Source of the DNA: Streptomyces abyssomicinicus
Lineage (GTDB): Bacteria; Actinomycetota; Actinomycetes; Streptomycetales; Streptomycetaceae
Assembly: GCF_008974245.1 (NCBI RefSeq)
Contig: NZ_BBZI01000008.1
Coordinates: 62,001-126,000, forward strand
Length of the DNA: 64,000 nt
Reading direction: 5' to 3'
Part shown: positions 25,474 through 35,300 of the stretch, piece after piece
Numbering within the stretch: position 1 is the first letter of the stretch
Layout: each line of letters opens with the position of its first letter
The notes under the pieces: generated by a model
Databases searched by the model: none
The model's input: the letters and a program-made list of their open reading frames with translations, nothing else
What the model was told of the DNA's origin: nothing
Position numbers and translations under genes: made by a program

Positions 25474-28400
25474 GGGGTGTGCGTCCGCGTCCCGTTCCTC
25501 CCCCGTCGCGCGGCCAGGCCTTCCCAGGCCCGGGTGAACAGCGTCGGCAGCGGGACGGTGGGCACGGCGGCCAGGTGGGACGTCGAACGGTGCTCCCGGG
25601 CGAGCGGCAGGAGACCGGGTTTCGACGCCTCGACAGGCAGCCGCGGCGGCTTGCGGTCCAGCCAGGGGCCCGGCAGGAAGAGGGAGCGGCCCGCCCGTGG
25701 GCGGGTGGCCCGCAGTACCCGGCCCGAGGCGGCCAGTTCGGCCTCCGCCTCCTTGAATCGGGCGGGCTTCCATCCGGTCCACGCCTTGACGTTGCGGTCC
25801 GTCGGGTCGGGCAGGGCCAGCAGCATCAGGTGGAGCGCGGCGGCGTCCTCGCCGAGCCCGTAGGCCCTGGCGCACTCCTCGACCAGGTGCGGCACGGACC
25901 GCCCGGGGTGCTGCTCCCAGCCCGCGGGCCGGTCGGCGTCGGCGCTCAGGTGCTCCCCGAGCGCGGCGAAGTCGTCGCTCAGCAGCAGCCGCAGGTCCGC
26001 GAGGGCGGGGAGCCCCGAGGGGCTGGGCAGCCACTGGGAGGGCAGCACGGAGTCGAGGTAGGCGTCCAGGGCGTCCAGCAGCGGATCGTCGGGGCCCTTG
26101 AGCGCGGCGGGGTCGACGCGCAGGTGCCGCAGGTCGTACACCGGGTCGTCGGCCTCCGTGACCGCCGGGTGGGCGGTGAGCGCGTCCGTGGCGGGCGGCG
26201 GTCCCATCAGGTAATTGCTCTGCAGGGAGAAGAGCGTGAGCGGGCCGGGGACGGCCGCCGACGCCTCACACATCCGGGATATCGCCGCGCCGGCCGCGGG
26301 ACGCAGCGGGTCGCCGGCCGGGGTGCGGTAGGCGATCCAGGCGGCGGTCCGCGCCAGGGCCGACGGCTGCGGCGCGCCCTCCGGGCCGTCGGCCGGGTGG
26401 GGGGCCAGGCAGCCGGCGCCGGCGGCGACGCGGGCGAGGAGGGCGGGCAGCCTCAGGTGGGGCCGGTACGCCGGGATGCCCTGGCGCAACTGCCGGGGGA
26501 GGGCCGCCTCCCCCTTGGGCGGCAGGATCTCCTTGGCGGCCAGGGGCAGCAGCGCGGTGGGCACGGGCAGGGGGCGGCCGAGCTCCTCGATCCACCACGC
26601 GGCGGCCCGGTCCACGTCCGGGCCGGTGGTCCACAGCTGCTCCGGGTCGTCGGGCAGGAGCTTGTCGTAGAGGGTGGCGGCTCGGTCGGGCCCGAGCATG
26701 TCGGTGAGCACGGCGACGGCCTGTTCCGCGTCCTTCCCCTGGATCTTCCAGGCCTTCAGGTCGGCGGAGCGGAATCGGGGGCGGTGGCCGAGCCGCTGGC
26801 CCGACCGGCCGGGCGTGCAGGGGACGTGCGCGGTCAGCAGCACGGTGGCCTCGGCCTCGGTCAGGCCCAGCCGCTCGGCGAAGGCCGTCGCGAGCTCCGG
26901 GCGGGCGGGTGCGGAGCCGTGCTCGCGGTACAGCTGCGCGAAGCGCGTGAACCAGTCGCCGGGACGCACCGGCTCCAGCAGGTGGGCCTCGGTGAGTTTC
27001 GCGCCCCCCGCCGCCAGCGGGCCGTCCTCGGGGAAGACGCCGTCGGGCGCGTACTCCCACAGGAGCCGCCAGCTGTCCCGGCCGCCGGATCCCAGGACGT
27101 GGGCGACGGAGGTGGCGGTGCGGAAGACCTCTCCGTCGAACGCGACGGCGCGGCCGCCGCGGTACTCGGGTACCTCGCACCGCACGTAGCGCCAGCGGCC
27201 CGGGGCGTCGGTGACGAAGGGGTGGGCCGCGTAGGCGGTCAGCGCCCCGGCCGGTGACAGCCGGCCGGTCTGCCGGGTGGACACGGCGCACAGGACGAGC
27301 GGGGCCGCACAGACGTGGGTGTGGCGGAACCCGTCGTCCCGGCGGAGGCGGTCGAAGGTGGTCGTGGGCGTGGTGAGGTCACCGTCCCAGACGACGGCGG
27401 TGTCGTCCGTCGCGAGCCGCACCATCCGGCGGCCGACGCGCGCGTCCGCGTCCTCCACCGACCTGACGGGGGCCGGTTCCTCCTCGGCTTCCACCGGTGT
27501 GAAGCGGTGGGCGAGCCGCTCCAGCCCGGCGCGGCAGTTGACGGCCATGACGAGCGAGGAGGCGGCCTCGCTCTGCGACGGGTCGCCCAGGTGCGGCAGC
27601 GCCTCGAGGATCGGCCCGCGGTTGGGGCCGCGGACGCCTTCCCGCGCGACCCAGGCGGGCTGGAGGCGGTCCAGCAGCTCCACCACCCGCGGGCGGGCGA
27701 CGGTGCCGGGCAGCTCCGCCATCAGCAGCGGCACGACGTCCACCGCCGCGAACTCCGCCGCCAGGGCGGCCTCCTTCGGCACGAGGTCGAGTGCGGCGCC
27801 CGCGTGGACCAGCCGGCCGAGCAGCAGGGCCAGGTCGTGGAGGCCGGTCACGGCGGGGAGCTTCGCCCGCTCGCGGTCGAACCAGGCGCGGATCTCCTCG
27901 TGGCCGGTCCGGTTGTCGAGGAGCTGGGGGATCCGGTCCCAGCCCTTGGTCTCGTGCGGCTGGTACCAGCTGTTGGTCCCCAGGTCCTTGAGGGTCATCT
28001 CCAGGTCGGCGCGCGCCCGGGCGCGCAGTTCCCGGGCGAAGCGCGGGTCGGCCTGGAGGTGCTCCAGTTCCGGCCGGCGGCCGAGCTGGACCTGGTACGG
28101 CTGGGACGGGCCGAGGAGCTCCGGCGGGTCGGCGACCGGGACCGCGTGCTCCAGCATCAGGTCGATCAGGTCGAGGGGCGTCCGGTAGTGGCTGTCCCGG
28201 TCGCCGGTCCGCCGGTAGCGGACGACCACGGGCACGCCGTCGGCCGCCAGCTTCGGGGCGATCCGTTCGGCGATCTCGTACATGACGGGCCAGGTGCCGT
28301 TGCCGTCCCTGTTCGTCGTGAGGTTCCTGGTCAGCCAGGCGGCGGCCTCGCCCGTCTCCAGCCCCGGTTCCTCACCGGTGAGGAGCGCGAGCGCGCCGGT

Positions 28401-29585
28401 GCGCTCCAGCAGGCGCAGCCACAGGCCGCTGCCGGCGAGGGCGCGCCCGGGGCGCAGGCCCAGTGTCCGGCGGGCGGTCCCGGGGGCGTCGGCGGTCAGC
28501 AGGTCCACGGCCGGGCCCTTGAGGCAGTCGGCCCAGAACTTCTCGTCGTCGAGCGGTACCTGGCCGGCCGTGAACATCTCGCCGAGCAGCGTGGCGAGTT
28601 CCCTCTCGGGTTCCTGGCCGGCGGCCTTGGCGAGCCTGCGCAGGTCGAGGGCGAGCTGCGGGTACACCTCGGACGACGCCCGGATCCGGCCTATCGCCAC
28701 CTCACGGAAGCGCGCGAGGTCCGCCGCGGTCGCCACGCCCTTGACGGCCGACTCGCGCGCCCAGGCCCGCAGGGTGGTGGCGGAGAGGGCGTCGGACGCC
28801 GCGTAGGTGAGGTAGCGGTCCAGCAGCCATTCCTTGTCGGCCTGACGGGCCTGCGTCCGCTCGGCGGTGCGGGCCCGCCCGAACCAGGCGGCGGCCGCCG
28901 GGCGGTCGCCGTGCCGCAGGGCCAGGTCGGCCATCTCGTCGAGGAGTGTGGTCAGCAGCGCGGGAGCGGTCTCCTCCAGCCCTTGGAGGACGGCGTCGAT
29001 GTCCTTCTTGAAGACGTAGGCCCAGCCGTGCGTGCACGCCCGCAGCCGGAGGATCTTCTCCGCCGCCAGTTCCTCGCGGCCGGGGTGGGCGGCGAGTACC
29101 CGCTCGGGGAAGGGGAGCGCGCCGTCGGAGGGGTCCGGGATGCCGGTGGAGAAGCAGCCGTCCGGCTCCCATTCCTGCCCGCGCATCAGCCGGTCGCGGA
29201 AGGGGATGAGCTGTTCGGGGACGAGCTGGGTCAGTGTGCGGCCGCCGAATCCGGCGTAGGTGCGGGCCCACAGGCCGTCCTCGCCCAGTTCGTCGGTGAG
29301 CTGCACCGACTCGGCTTCCAGCGCCTCCCGCCACAGCGGGTCCTGGTCCGCCAGGGCGCGCGGCACGGCGGTCCCCTCCTCGGCCCACTCCCCCGCCTGC
29401 GCGTGGCACGCCTCGCGGTGGGCGCGCAGGTGCGTGCGCGTCTCGTGCAGGGCGCGGATCCCGGGGGCACCCGCCAGCTGGGCGGGGAACTGCTTGAGCT
29501 TCCGCCCCCGGGGGTTGCGGTGGACGACCTCCAGGTCGTCCGTCAGTTCCGCGCTGTACCCGTCCTTCTCCACCCGCGTGCCCAT
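25470..29585 (-). CDS. Large uncharacterised protein, DUF4132-like
   Basis: A 1371-residue cytoplasmic protein with no signal peptide or membrane spans. The N-terminal VVHRNPRGRKLKQFPAQL resembles the short basic segment that precedes DUF4132 regions in MolR/YehI-like proteins, and the length fits that group; this is recognition by pattern, not a proven match. The rest is leucine-rich helical sequence of HEAT-like character, with a more beta-like segment near residues 700-830 (VRSVEDADARVGRRMVRLAT, APLVLCAVSTRQTGRLSP). No Walker, kinase or nuclease motif is visible. In other bacteria DUF4132 genes travel with MoxR-type ATPases and VWA proteins; no ATPase is nearby here, and the nearest VWA gene is 8 kb away. 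Codon use matches the neighbours. Its stop codon lies inside the adjacent tandem repeat. Confidence 0.75.
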   Translation of the reverse strand: MGTRVEKDGYSAELTDDLEVVHRNPRGRKLKQFPAQLAGAPGIRALHETRTHLRAHREACHAQAGEWAEEGTAVPRALADQDPLWREALEAESVQLTDELGEDGLWARTYAGFGGRTLTQLVPEQLIPFRDRLMRGQEWEPDGCFSTGIPDPSDGALPFPERVLAAHPGREELAAEKILRLRACTHGWAYVFKKDIDAVLQGLEETAPALLTTLLDEMADLALRHGDRPAAAAWFGRARTAERTQARQADKEWLLDRYLTYAASDALSATTLRAWARESAVKGVATAADLARFREVAIGRIRASSEVYPQLALDLRRLAKAAGQEPERELATLLGEMFTAGQVPLDDEKFWADCLKGPAVDLLTADAPGTARRTLGLRPGRALAGSGLWLRLLERTGALALLTGEEPGLETGEAAAWLTRNLTTNRDGNGTWPVMYEIAERIAPKLAADGVPVVVRYRRTGDRDSHYRTPLDLIDLMLEHAVPVADPPELLGPSQPYQVQLGRRPELEHLQADPRFARELRARARADLEMTLKDLGTNSWYQPHETKGWDRIPQLLDNRTGHEEIRAWFDRERAKLPAVTGLHDLALLLGRLVHAGAALDLVPKEAALAAEFAAVDVVPLLMAELPGTVARPRVVELLDRLQPAWVAREGVRGPNRGPILEALPHLGDPSQSEAASSLVMAVNCRAGLERLAHRFTPVEAEEEPAPVRSVEDADARVGRRMVRLATDDTAVVWDGDLTTPTTTFDRLRRDDGFRHTHVCAAPLVLCAVSTRQTGRLSPAGALTAYAAHPFVTDAPGRWRYVRCEVPEYRGGRAVAFDGEVFRTATSVAHVLGSGGRDSWRLLWEYAPDGVFPEDGPLAAGGAKLTEAHLLEPVRPGDWFTRFAQLYREHGSAPARPELATAFAERLGLTEAEATVLLTAHVPCTPGRSGQRLGHRPRFRSADLKAWKIQGKDAEQAVAVLTDMLGPDRAATLYDKLLPDDPEQLWTTGPDVDRAAAWWIEELGRPLPVPTALLPLAAKEILPPKGEAALPRQLRQGIPAYRPHLRLPALLARVAAGAGCLAPHPADGPEGAPQPSALARTAAWIAYRTPAGDPLRPAAGAAISRMCEASAAVPGPLTLFSLQSNYLMGPPPATDALTAHPAVTEADDPVYDLRHLRVDPAALKGPDDPLLDALDAYLDSVLPSQWLPSPSGLPALADLRLLLSDDFAALGEHLSADADRPAGWEQHPGRSVPHLVEECARAYGLGEDAAALHLMLLALPDPTDRNVKAWTGWKPARFKEAEAELAASGRVLRATRPRAGRSLFLPGPWLDRKPPRLPVEASKPGLLPLAREHRSTSHLAAVPTVPLPTLFTRAWEGLAARRGRNGTRTHTP

Positions 29586-29754
29586 GTGCCGGCCGCCCCC
29601 GTCGCGTCGTCCTGGTCGTTGATCACACGCTACGCCGCGTCACCGACATCGCCCTCGTCCGGGCGATGCGGTGGTGCGGGTACGGAGGTGGTGCTGGGGT
29701 GGTCCCGCGGGCGGCGCCGCGGCGGTCGCGTGCACCGGACCGGACCCGCAGGAG

Positions 29755-29946
29755 TCAGAGGCCCGGCAGCGGCTCCTGCTCGACGTCGTGGGACCGGTGC
29801 CCGTACCTCCGGTCCGGATCGCACTCCGGCCCGAAGCCCCTGCGGCGCGACTCCGCGTCCCGGAGCTCGGATCCGCACAGGCGGCACCACACCCGCCGCG
29901 GCAGGCCCGGCGGCGGGTCGGTGAGTGCTTCCTGCCGGTGCGTCAT
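29755..29946 (-). CDS. Small DUF6011-like zinc-motif protein
   Basis: A 63-residue protein whose core VWCRLCGSELRDAESRRRGF followed by GPEC matches the pattern of DUF6011 domains: Cys21 and Cys24 as CxxC, Ser-Arg, then GxGPxC with Cys42. With three cysteines and nearby His/Asp it probably binds zinc. Members are small and often phage- or plasmid-linked, with no known role. The ATG start has no strong ribosome binding site. It sits between the DUF4132-like gene and the SUFU gene on the same strand, 27 bases after the SUFU stop. Confidence 0.7.
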   Translation of the reverse strand: MTHRQEALTDPPPGLPRRVWCRLCGSELRDAESRRRGFGPECDPDRRYGHRSHDVEQEPLPGL

Positions 29947-29973
29947 GGGACCAGTGTGACCGGACCGGCCGCG

Positions 29974-30564
29974 TCAGACGACCGAGGGCCTGAAGGGGTC
30001 CGTGGGCAGGATCTCCGCAGCGTCGAAGAGCCGCTCCAGCGCCTCGTGCCCGTGCCGCCTGCGGTACTCGGTCTCGGCGCGGGTCACCGGCAGGGCCCAC
30101 AGGATCCGGGCGTGGCCGCCGCCGGGGAGCGGGCAGTGTTCGAGGTCCGGACCGTGCAGGTAGGGCAGGCTGATCAGCAGGTGGTCGCAGGCCGAGCCGG
30201 GCACCCACGGCTCACCGATCGGCATGCTGTGCTCCAGGTCGAGCCGGTGCCCTCCCCGGTGGTAATAGGCCAGCATCGCCATGAGGTCGAGGAACCGCTG
30301 GTCGCGGACGTGTGCGGTCATGACGAACTCGAGCCCTCGGCCGTCCTTCTCCGCCGCGGACCAGCAGCCCGCCGTGACGTAGGCCCAGCTGTCGTCGCGG
30401 GGGCCGGGCCCCACGACGAGGACGCGCAGGTCCGGCAGCACCTCGCTGCGCTCCGGTCCGAGGTCGTACGCCACGGTCTCCACCACATGGCCCGCGAAGA
30501 ACGCCCGCACGTGTGCCTCGACCGCCTCCGCCGCCCGGTCGGCCGGCTGCTTCCGCTCGCTCAC
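29974..30564 (-). CDS. Suppressor-of-fused (SUFU) domain protein
   Basis: A 196-residue protein matching the bacterial SUFU family. SACDHLLISLPYLHGPDLEH and ARILWALPVTRAETEYRRRH followed by GHEALERLFDAAEI are the conserved C-terminal core, and the N-terminal half (VETVAYDLGPERSEVLPDLR) forms the expected beta sheet. In animals SUFU inhibits Gli transcription factors. Bacterial copies are common as immunity proteins to polymorphic toxins and in other contexts, so an immunity role is possible, but no toxin gene is adjacent. The start is GTG. It probably shares a transcript with the DUF6011 gene downstream. Confidence 0.88.
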   Translation of the reverse strand: MSERKQPADRAAEAVEAHVRAFFAGHVVETVAYDLGPERSEVLPDLRVLVVGPGPRDDSWAYVTAGCWSAAEKDGRGLEFVMTAHVRDQRFLDLMAMLAYYHRGGHRLDLEHSMPIGEPWVPGSACDHLLISLPYLHGPDLEHCPLPGGGHARILWALPVTRAETEYRRRHGHEALERLFDAAEILPTDPFRPSVV

Positions 30565-30626
30565 CGGACGATCATGTCAGAGCGTCCTGTCGGAGCAGCC
30601 GGCCGCCGGCCTCCCTCAGCGGCGGG

Positions 30627-32114
30627 TCAGTGCTCGCAGAGCGAGAACTCCCGCTCGTAGACCTGATGGTTGTGCTCGTCGACGAAGAACTTGCGCTCCG
30701 TCATCAGCTCCTCGCGGTAGGCCTTGGCCTGCTCGAGCGTCATGGTCGACGTGTCCGCCCACGGCTGCTGCGGCGGCACGTCGGCGGTCGAGACGATGCG
30801 CTGCGAGGGGTCGACGAGGAAGAACGCGAGGATCTTGCGGTGCCCCGGCCTGGCGGGGTCCTCGAGCCGGAACGGGGCGACGCGGTGCTGGAGGACGTTG
30901 GGGAACGCCAGGCACCGGCCGGCCGGGGTGGGCGCGGAGCCGAGCACCTGGTTCAGCGGGCTCTCGTTCTCCAGGCCGTAGACCTCGTTCATGCCGTCGT
31001 CGTCGCTCTGCTGGTACTCCTCCGGCTCCTCGAGCGCCGTCCGGAAGCTCAGCCGGCTCTCGGTGATGTTCTCGCTGTCCCAGTAGTACAGGCAGGTCGA
31101 GACGATCCGCTCGTTCTCCATCCCCTCGACGTGCCAGGAGCCTCCCGCGTACTCGGGCTTCTCCGGGGTGAGGTGGATGGTGGCGAGCTTGACGATGACC
31201 TGCAGGTTCCGGCCGCGCAGGTCGACCCGCTCGGTCTCGTCGGGCTGCGCGGGCGGGACGTACTCCGGCGCGTCCGGGACGTCCGGGCGACGGTTGTCGT
31301 ACCACACGTCCATCGCCTCCCGATACGCGGCGAAGGCCTCCTGGTCCCCGGGATCGGGCCGGGCCGGCTCCGACGAGTCGTACCAGCCGTAGGGATCGGC
31401 CTCGATCCGCAGGGTCTGCGGACGGCGCAGGTCGGTGAGCACGTTTTCGAACAACGGGCGTACCCGCGCGAACAGTTCGGGCAGGACGCCGGCGAGTTCG
31501 CGGTGCTCGACCGGGTGGACGTTGTTGACGTACGAGCGGAAGGCGACCTCGCCGTCGTCGCCGACCTCGACATCCGTGGGCAGCCACTGGAAGCGCTCGG
31601 AGAACTCGTACTTCTGGCCCCACCTGTTGTCCCTCTGCCACGCCCGCTCGGGCCCGCCGCTCACCTCGCGCACGAGGCAGAAGAGCGACGGGTGCACCAG
31701 GTCGAGCACCTGGCCGTCGGAGCCCGGGTGCCAGTCCTTCTCCGCCTCGGGGACCTCTTCCAGGACCCGCACGGCCTCACGCAGCCTGGCCCTGAGCGCG
31801 TCCTCGACGAGGGTGTCCGAGTGCCACACCCCGTCCACGGCGGACACCTGGATGCCGGTCGGTGCGTCCCGCAGCTCGGCGTAACGGGCGAGCTCGGCGA
31901 GGACGTACCGTATCTGCGCCTCGGTCAGGCCCTGTTCGACCGCCTCCCGCGTCCATCTGGCGACCACGTCGGCGTCGTTCATCTTGACGAACCACTCGGA
32001 CTTCTCCCGGATGTGGGCGCTGCACTCCATCATCTGGAGCTCCCGCAGGGTGCGGGGGTCCCCGTAGTGGTGATGGGCGGAGAAGGGCAGGGGGAAAGCA
32101 GACAGCTCGGTCAA
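30627..32114 (-). CDS. DUF4246 family protein, possible 2-oxoglutarate/Fe(II)-type fold
   Basis: A 495-residue soluble protein that matches the DUF4246 family, which is found mainly in fungi. LQVIVKLATIHLTPEKPEYA leads into GGSWHVEGMENERIVSTCLY, with His near residue 327 and an acidic residue two positions on, and LAFPNVLQHRVAPFRL supplies a second His near 409 followed by an Arg/Lys in HRKILAFFLVDP. This HxE...H...R spacing is what a 2-oxoglutarate/Fe(II) dioxygenase active site would need, so an oxygenase role is a reasonable inference. The N terminus has MMECSAHIREKSEWF-type helices. The gene stands alone, 63 bases from SUFU. Confidence 0.85.
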   Translation of the reverse strand: MTELSAFPLPFSAHHHYGDPRTLRELQMMECSAHIREKSEWFVKMNDADVVARWTREAVEQGLTEAQIRYVLAELARYAELRDAPTGIQVSAVDGVWHSDTLVEDALRARLREAVRVLEEVPEAEKDWHPGSDGQVLDLVHPSLFCLVREVSGGPERAWQRDNRWGQKYEFSERFQWLPTDVEVGDDGEVAFRSYVNNVHPVEHRELAGVLPELFARVRPLFENVLTDLRRPQTLRIEADPYGWYDSSEPARPDPGDQEAFAAYREAMDVWYDNRRPDVPDAPEYVPPAQPDETERVDLRGRNLQVIVKLATIHLTPEKPEYAGGSWHVEGMENERIVSTCLYYWDSENITESRLSFRTALEEPEEYQQSDDDGMNEVYGLENESPLNQVLGSAPTPAGRCLAFPNVLQHRVAPFRLEDPARPGHRKILAFFLVDPSQRIVSTADVPPQQPWADTSTMTLEQAKAYREELMTERKFFVDEHNHQVYEREFSLCEH

Positions 32115-32273
32115 TTTCGCTCGGTCCTCACAGTTGATGCGACGGCCCGAACACTACTGGGGGGCGCCGACAGACTGTGCGGGCCGAACTGGGCCTGCCC
32201 GAACCGCTGTTGACGCTACGCCGGAGATCCGGCCGGCGCACGTCCGGTGCTGCCCGTCGCGGGCCCGACGGGA

Positions 32274-32318
32274 GCAGGGGCCTCCCGCCGGATGTCGCAT
32301 CCGGCGGGAGGCCCCTGC
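32274..32318 (-). terminator. 21-bp stem-loop after the subtilase gene
   Basis: A perfect 21-bp stem (left arm 32274-32294, right arm 32298-32318, ending GCAGGGG/CCCCTGC) closes a three-base loop. It lies 39 bases past the subtilase stop codon and upstream of the DUF4246 start. No T-tract follows, as is common for stems in this genome. Confidence 0.85.
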
Positions 32319-32356
32319 CTGTTGGCCGACGAGCGCGCCGGGGCGCGCCGGCCGTG

Positions 32357-35300
32357 CTACTTGAGGGCGTACGCCCGGGTGATGGTCTGGACGGTGCGGC
32401 TGCCCGCGGTGTCCCGGACCTCGGCCCTGAGCGTCACGTACCCGTTGGTGTCGGCGACATCGGGGTGGCGCAGCGAGGCCTGGAAGGTGTTGCCGTCCTT
32501 GCGCGACGTCGTGACGGACTTCCAGGTGGCTCCGTCGTCGTACGACACCGACACCTTGGCGCCGGCCATCGCCGTGGACCCGGTCCAGCCCTTGGCCCTG
32601 GTGCCGTCGACGGTGAAGGTGAACGGCCGTCCGGCCCGTGCCTGGTTGAGCTCGTCCAGCGGCAGGTCGTAGTCGAGCAGGACCACGGGCATGGGCTCGC
32701 AGACCTTGGGCGTGGGAATGTACGCCGTGTCGCAGCCCTCGACGGCGACGGTGGTCGGTGCGGCCTGGCTGAAGTTCCACTCGGTGCGGACCTGCTTGCC
32801 CAGCTCGACCCCCGGGACGTCGGTGGCGAGCTTCTGGTCGAGCACGTACCGGTAGTCCGCCTTCTCCGGCACCAGCTGGTCGAAGCCGGTGATCGGCTGC
32901 CCGTCGCGGTAGAAGCTCCAGGTTCCGGTCATGCCCGACAGGCGGTGGGTGGGCTCGTCGTCACCGCCGATGCCGGCAGCGGGAAGCTTCTGCCAGACGT
33001 CGGTGCGGCAGAAGGTGCACGGCGCGTACTCGTACGGGGACGGGCGCACCGGACCGGCGAACCAACTGCGGGTGTAGGTCTTGCCCGGTGTCTCGTACGT
33101 GGTGCGCACATCGGACATCGACCAGGTGAATCCGGTGAAGCTGGCTCCCACGCTCGGTGCGTAGGAGACCCCGTTGCCCGCCATGACGTAGTCGTCGCGG
33201 GTGGTGCCCTGGTAGAGGGGCTGGCCGTCGCTGAGCGCGGTCCACTGCTCGGGACCCCAGACCAGCTGCTGCTCGGCGCCGAGGCGCCGGGCGCCGTCGG
33301 AACGGTAGGTGTTCCTGATCTTCGCGAAGGCCTCCACGCCGACGCTCTTGGCGAGGTCGGCGGGGACCCGCTTCTCGTCGGTGAAGTGAGGGGCGTACTG
33401 GTAACGCGACTCCAGGACGCCCTTCAGGGCGATCCGGACCTTGCCGTTGGCCAGCAGCGACTTGAGTGTGGCGGCGTCGTCGTAGGTGGCGTGGACGACC
33501 GGAACGGTCCGGCCCGCGGGGACGCCGCTGCCACTGGGGCCGGGGTCCGCGGGTGCCACGATCAGCGCGACGGCTCCCCCGGCCGCGGCCCTGTCGGCCT
33601 GGTCGCCGGCCTCCCTGACGTCGGCCACGGACACCAGGACGGTCCTGCCCTTGACGTCGGCACCGGCGAAGTCCTGCTCGGTGCCCGCACCGAGGTCGAC
33701 CAGCCCGGTGCGCTCGGTGCCCTCGAAGCGCTTGGCGTTGACCGAGGTCTTCAACGGGATGTGGCGGCGCTCGGGGCCGGTGACCTCGAGCTGTGCCAGC
33801 GGCTCGCGCCGCGTCAGGAAGGTCTCCAGGCGCAGGGCGCCCGTGGTGGCCTCCTCGCTGGGGATGGCGCCGAACCTGGTGTCGGCCCTGTTGGCGGACC
33901 CGGTGACGTTGACCATGTTGGAGTGACTGTTGATCGTCCCGTCGTCGCGGACGATCTGCAGTGCCACCTGGCCGGTCTCCAGCGGCCGCTTCTCACCCGT
34001 GATCTTCACCCGGGCGTCGGTGGCCCTGGAGCCGTCGACGGTGAAGGTCTGGTCGCGGTCGGCGACGTCGACGTTCGGCAGGGCGAACAGGTCCGACGCG
34101 TAGGAGACCGCGCCACCGGTGGGAGCCGCCGTGTGGACCGAGCCCTCGATCGAGTAGTGGCCGAGCGGCACCGACAGGGTCACCGTGCCGGTGCCGCTGA
34201 GCGTCCGGGTCTCCCAGACGGTGTTGTCCAGTCCGTGCAGGGTGAACCTGGCCGCCTTCGGGGCGTTGCCGAAGCGGTCGGTGAGGTTCACCGTGACGTC
34301 GTGCTGCTCGACGGCTCGGACGAGGCCGAGCGTGGCGTGCACCGACTCACCGCTCGCGGCGGTCGCGGTGACGGAGCCGCTGTAGCCCCCGGTCTTCAGA
34401 CCGTTGGGGTCGAGGGTGACGGTGACCTCGGCGGTGCCGCCGGCCGGGACGGTGACCCGGCCCTCGGACACCCCGCTCCCCGACAGTGCCAGGGTGCCCG
34501 CGGGAACCTCGGCGCCGCCGGCGTCCTTCGCCGAGGCGGCGAGGGTCACGACGGTGTCGGTCGTGGCGTTGTTGCGCAGGGTCAGGGTGCGGAGCCGCTT
34601 GTCGTAGGTGCCCTTCTGCCAGGGGACCACGCGGAAGTCGGCGGTACCGGAGAGCTCCAGCGACGGGTCGAGCGCGGCCGGGATGTCGACCCGCCCGTGG
34701 CCCTGCTCGTAGACGGTCGACGCGGCGGAGGACTTGGCGTGGGCCGTCAGAACCTCCTTGATGCGCTGCCCCGTCCAGTCCGGGTGGCGCTGCTTGAGGA
34801 TGGCTGCGGCGCCGGCCACGTGAGGGGTGGCCATCGAGGTGCCGTTGGCCGCCGTGTAGTGGTCGTCCACCGGCTTGCCCATGGAGGTGCCGGCGGCGCG
34901 GGCGGCGACGATGCCCACACCCGGTGCGGTGATCTCCGGCTTGACCGCCATGTCACCCAGACGCGGGCCGCGGCTGGAGAACGGGGCGATCACGTCGGAC
35001 TTGTCGACGGCGCCCACGGTGAGCGCCGAGTCGGCGGCGCCGGGGGTGCCCAGGGTGCTCTCGCCGGGGCCGTCGTTGCCGGCGGCGATGACGAAGAGGG
35101 TGTCCGAGGAGGCGCTGAGTGAGTCGACCGCCATGGTCAGCGGGTCCTCACCGGGGGCGTCGGCGCCACCGAGGCTCATGCTGACGATGTCGGCGCCCTG
35201 GGCGACGGCCCACTCCATGCCGGCGATGATGCTGGAGGCCGGGCCCTGCCCGCTGTCGGCGAGGACCTTGCCGACCAGCAGCTCCGCGCCGGGAGCGACG

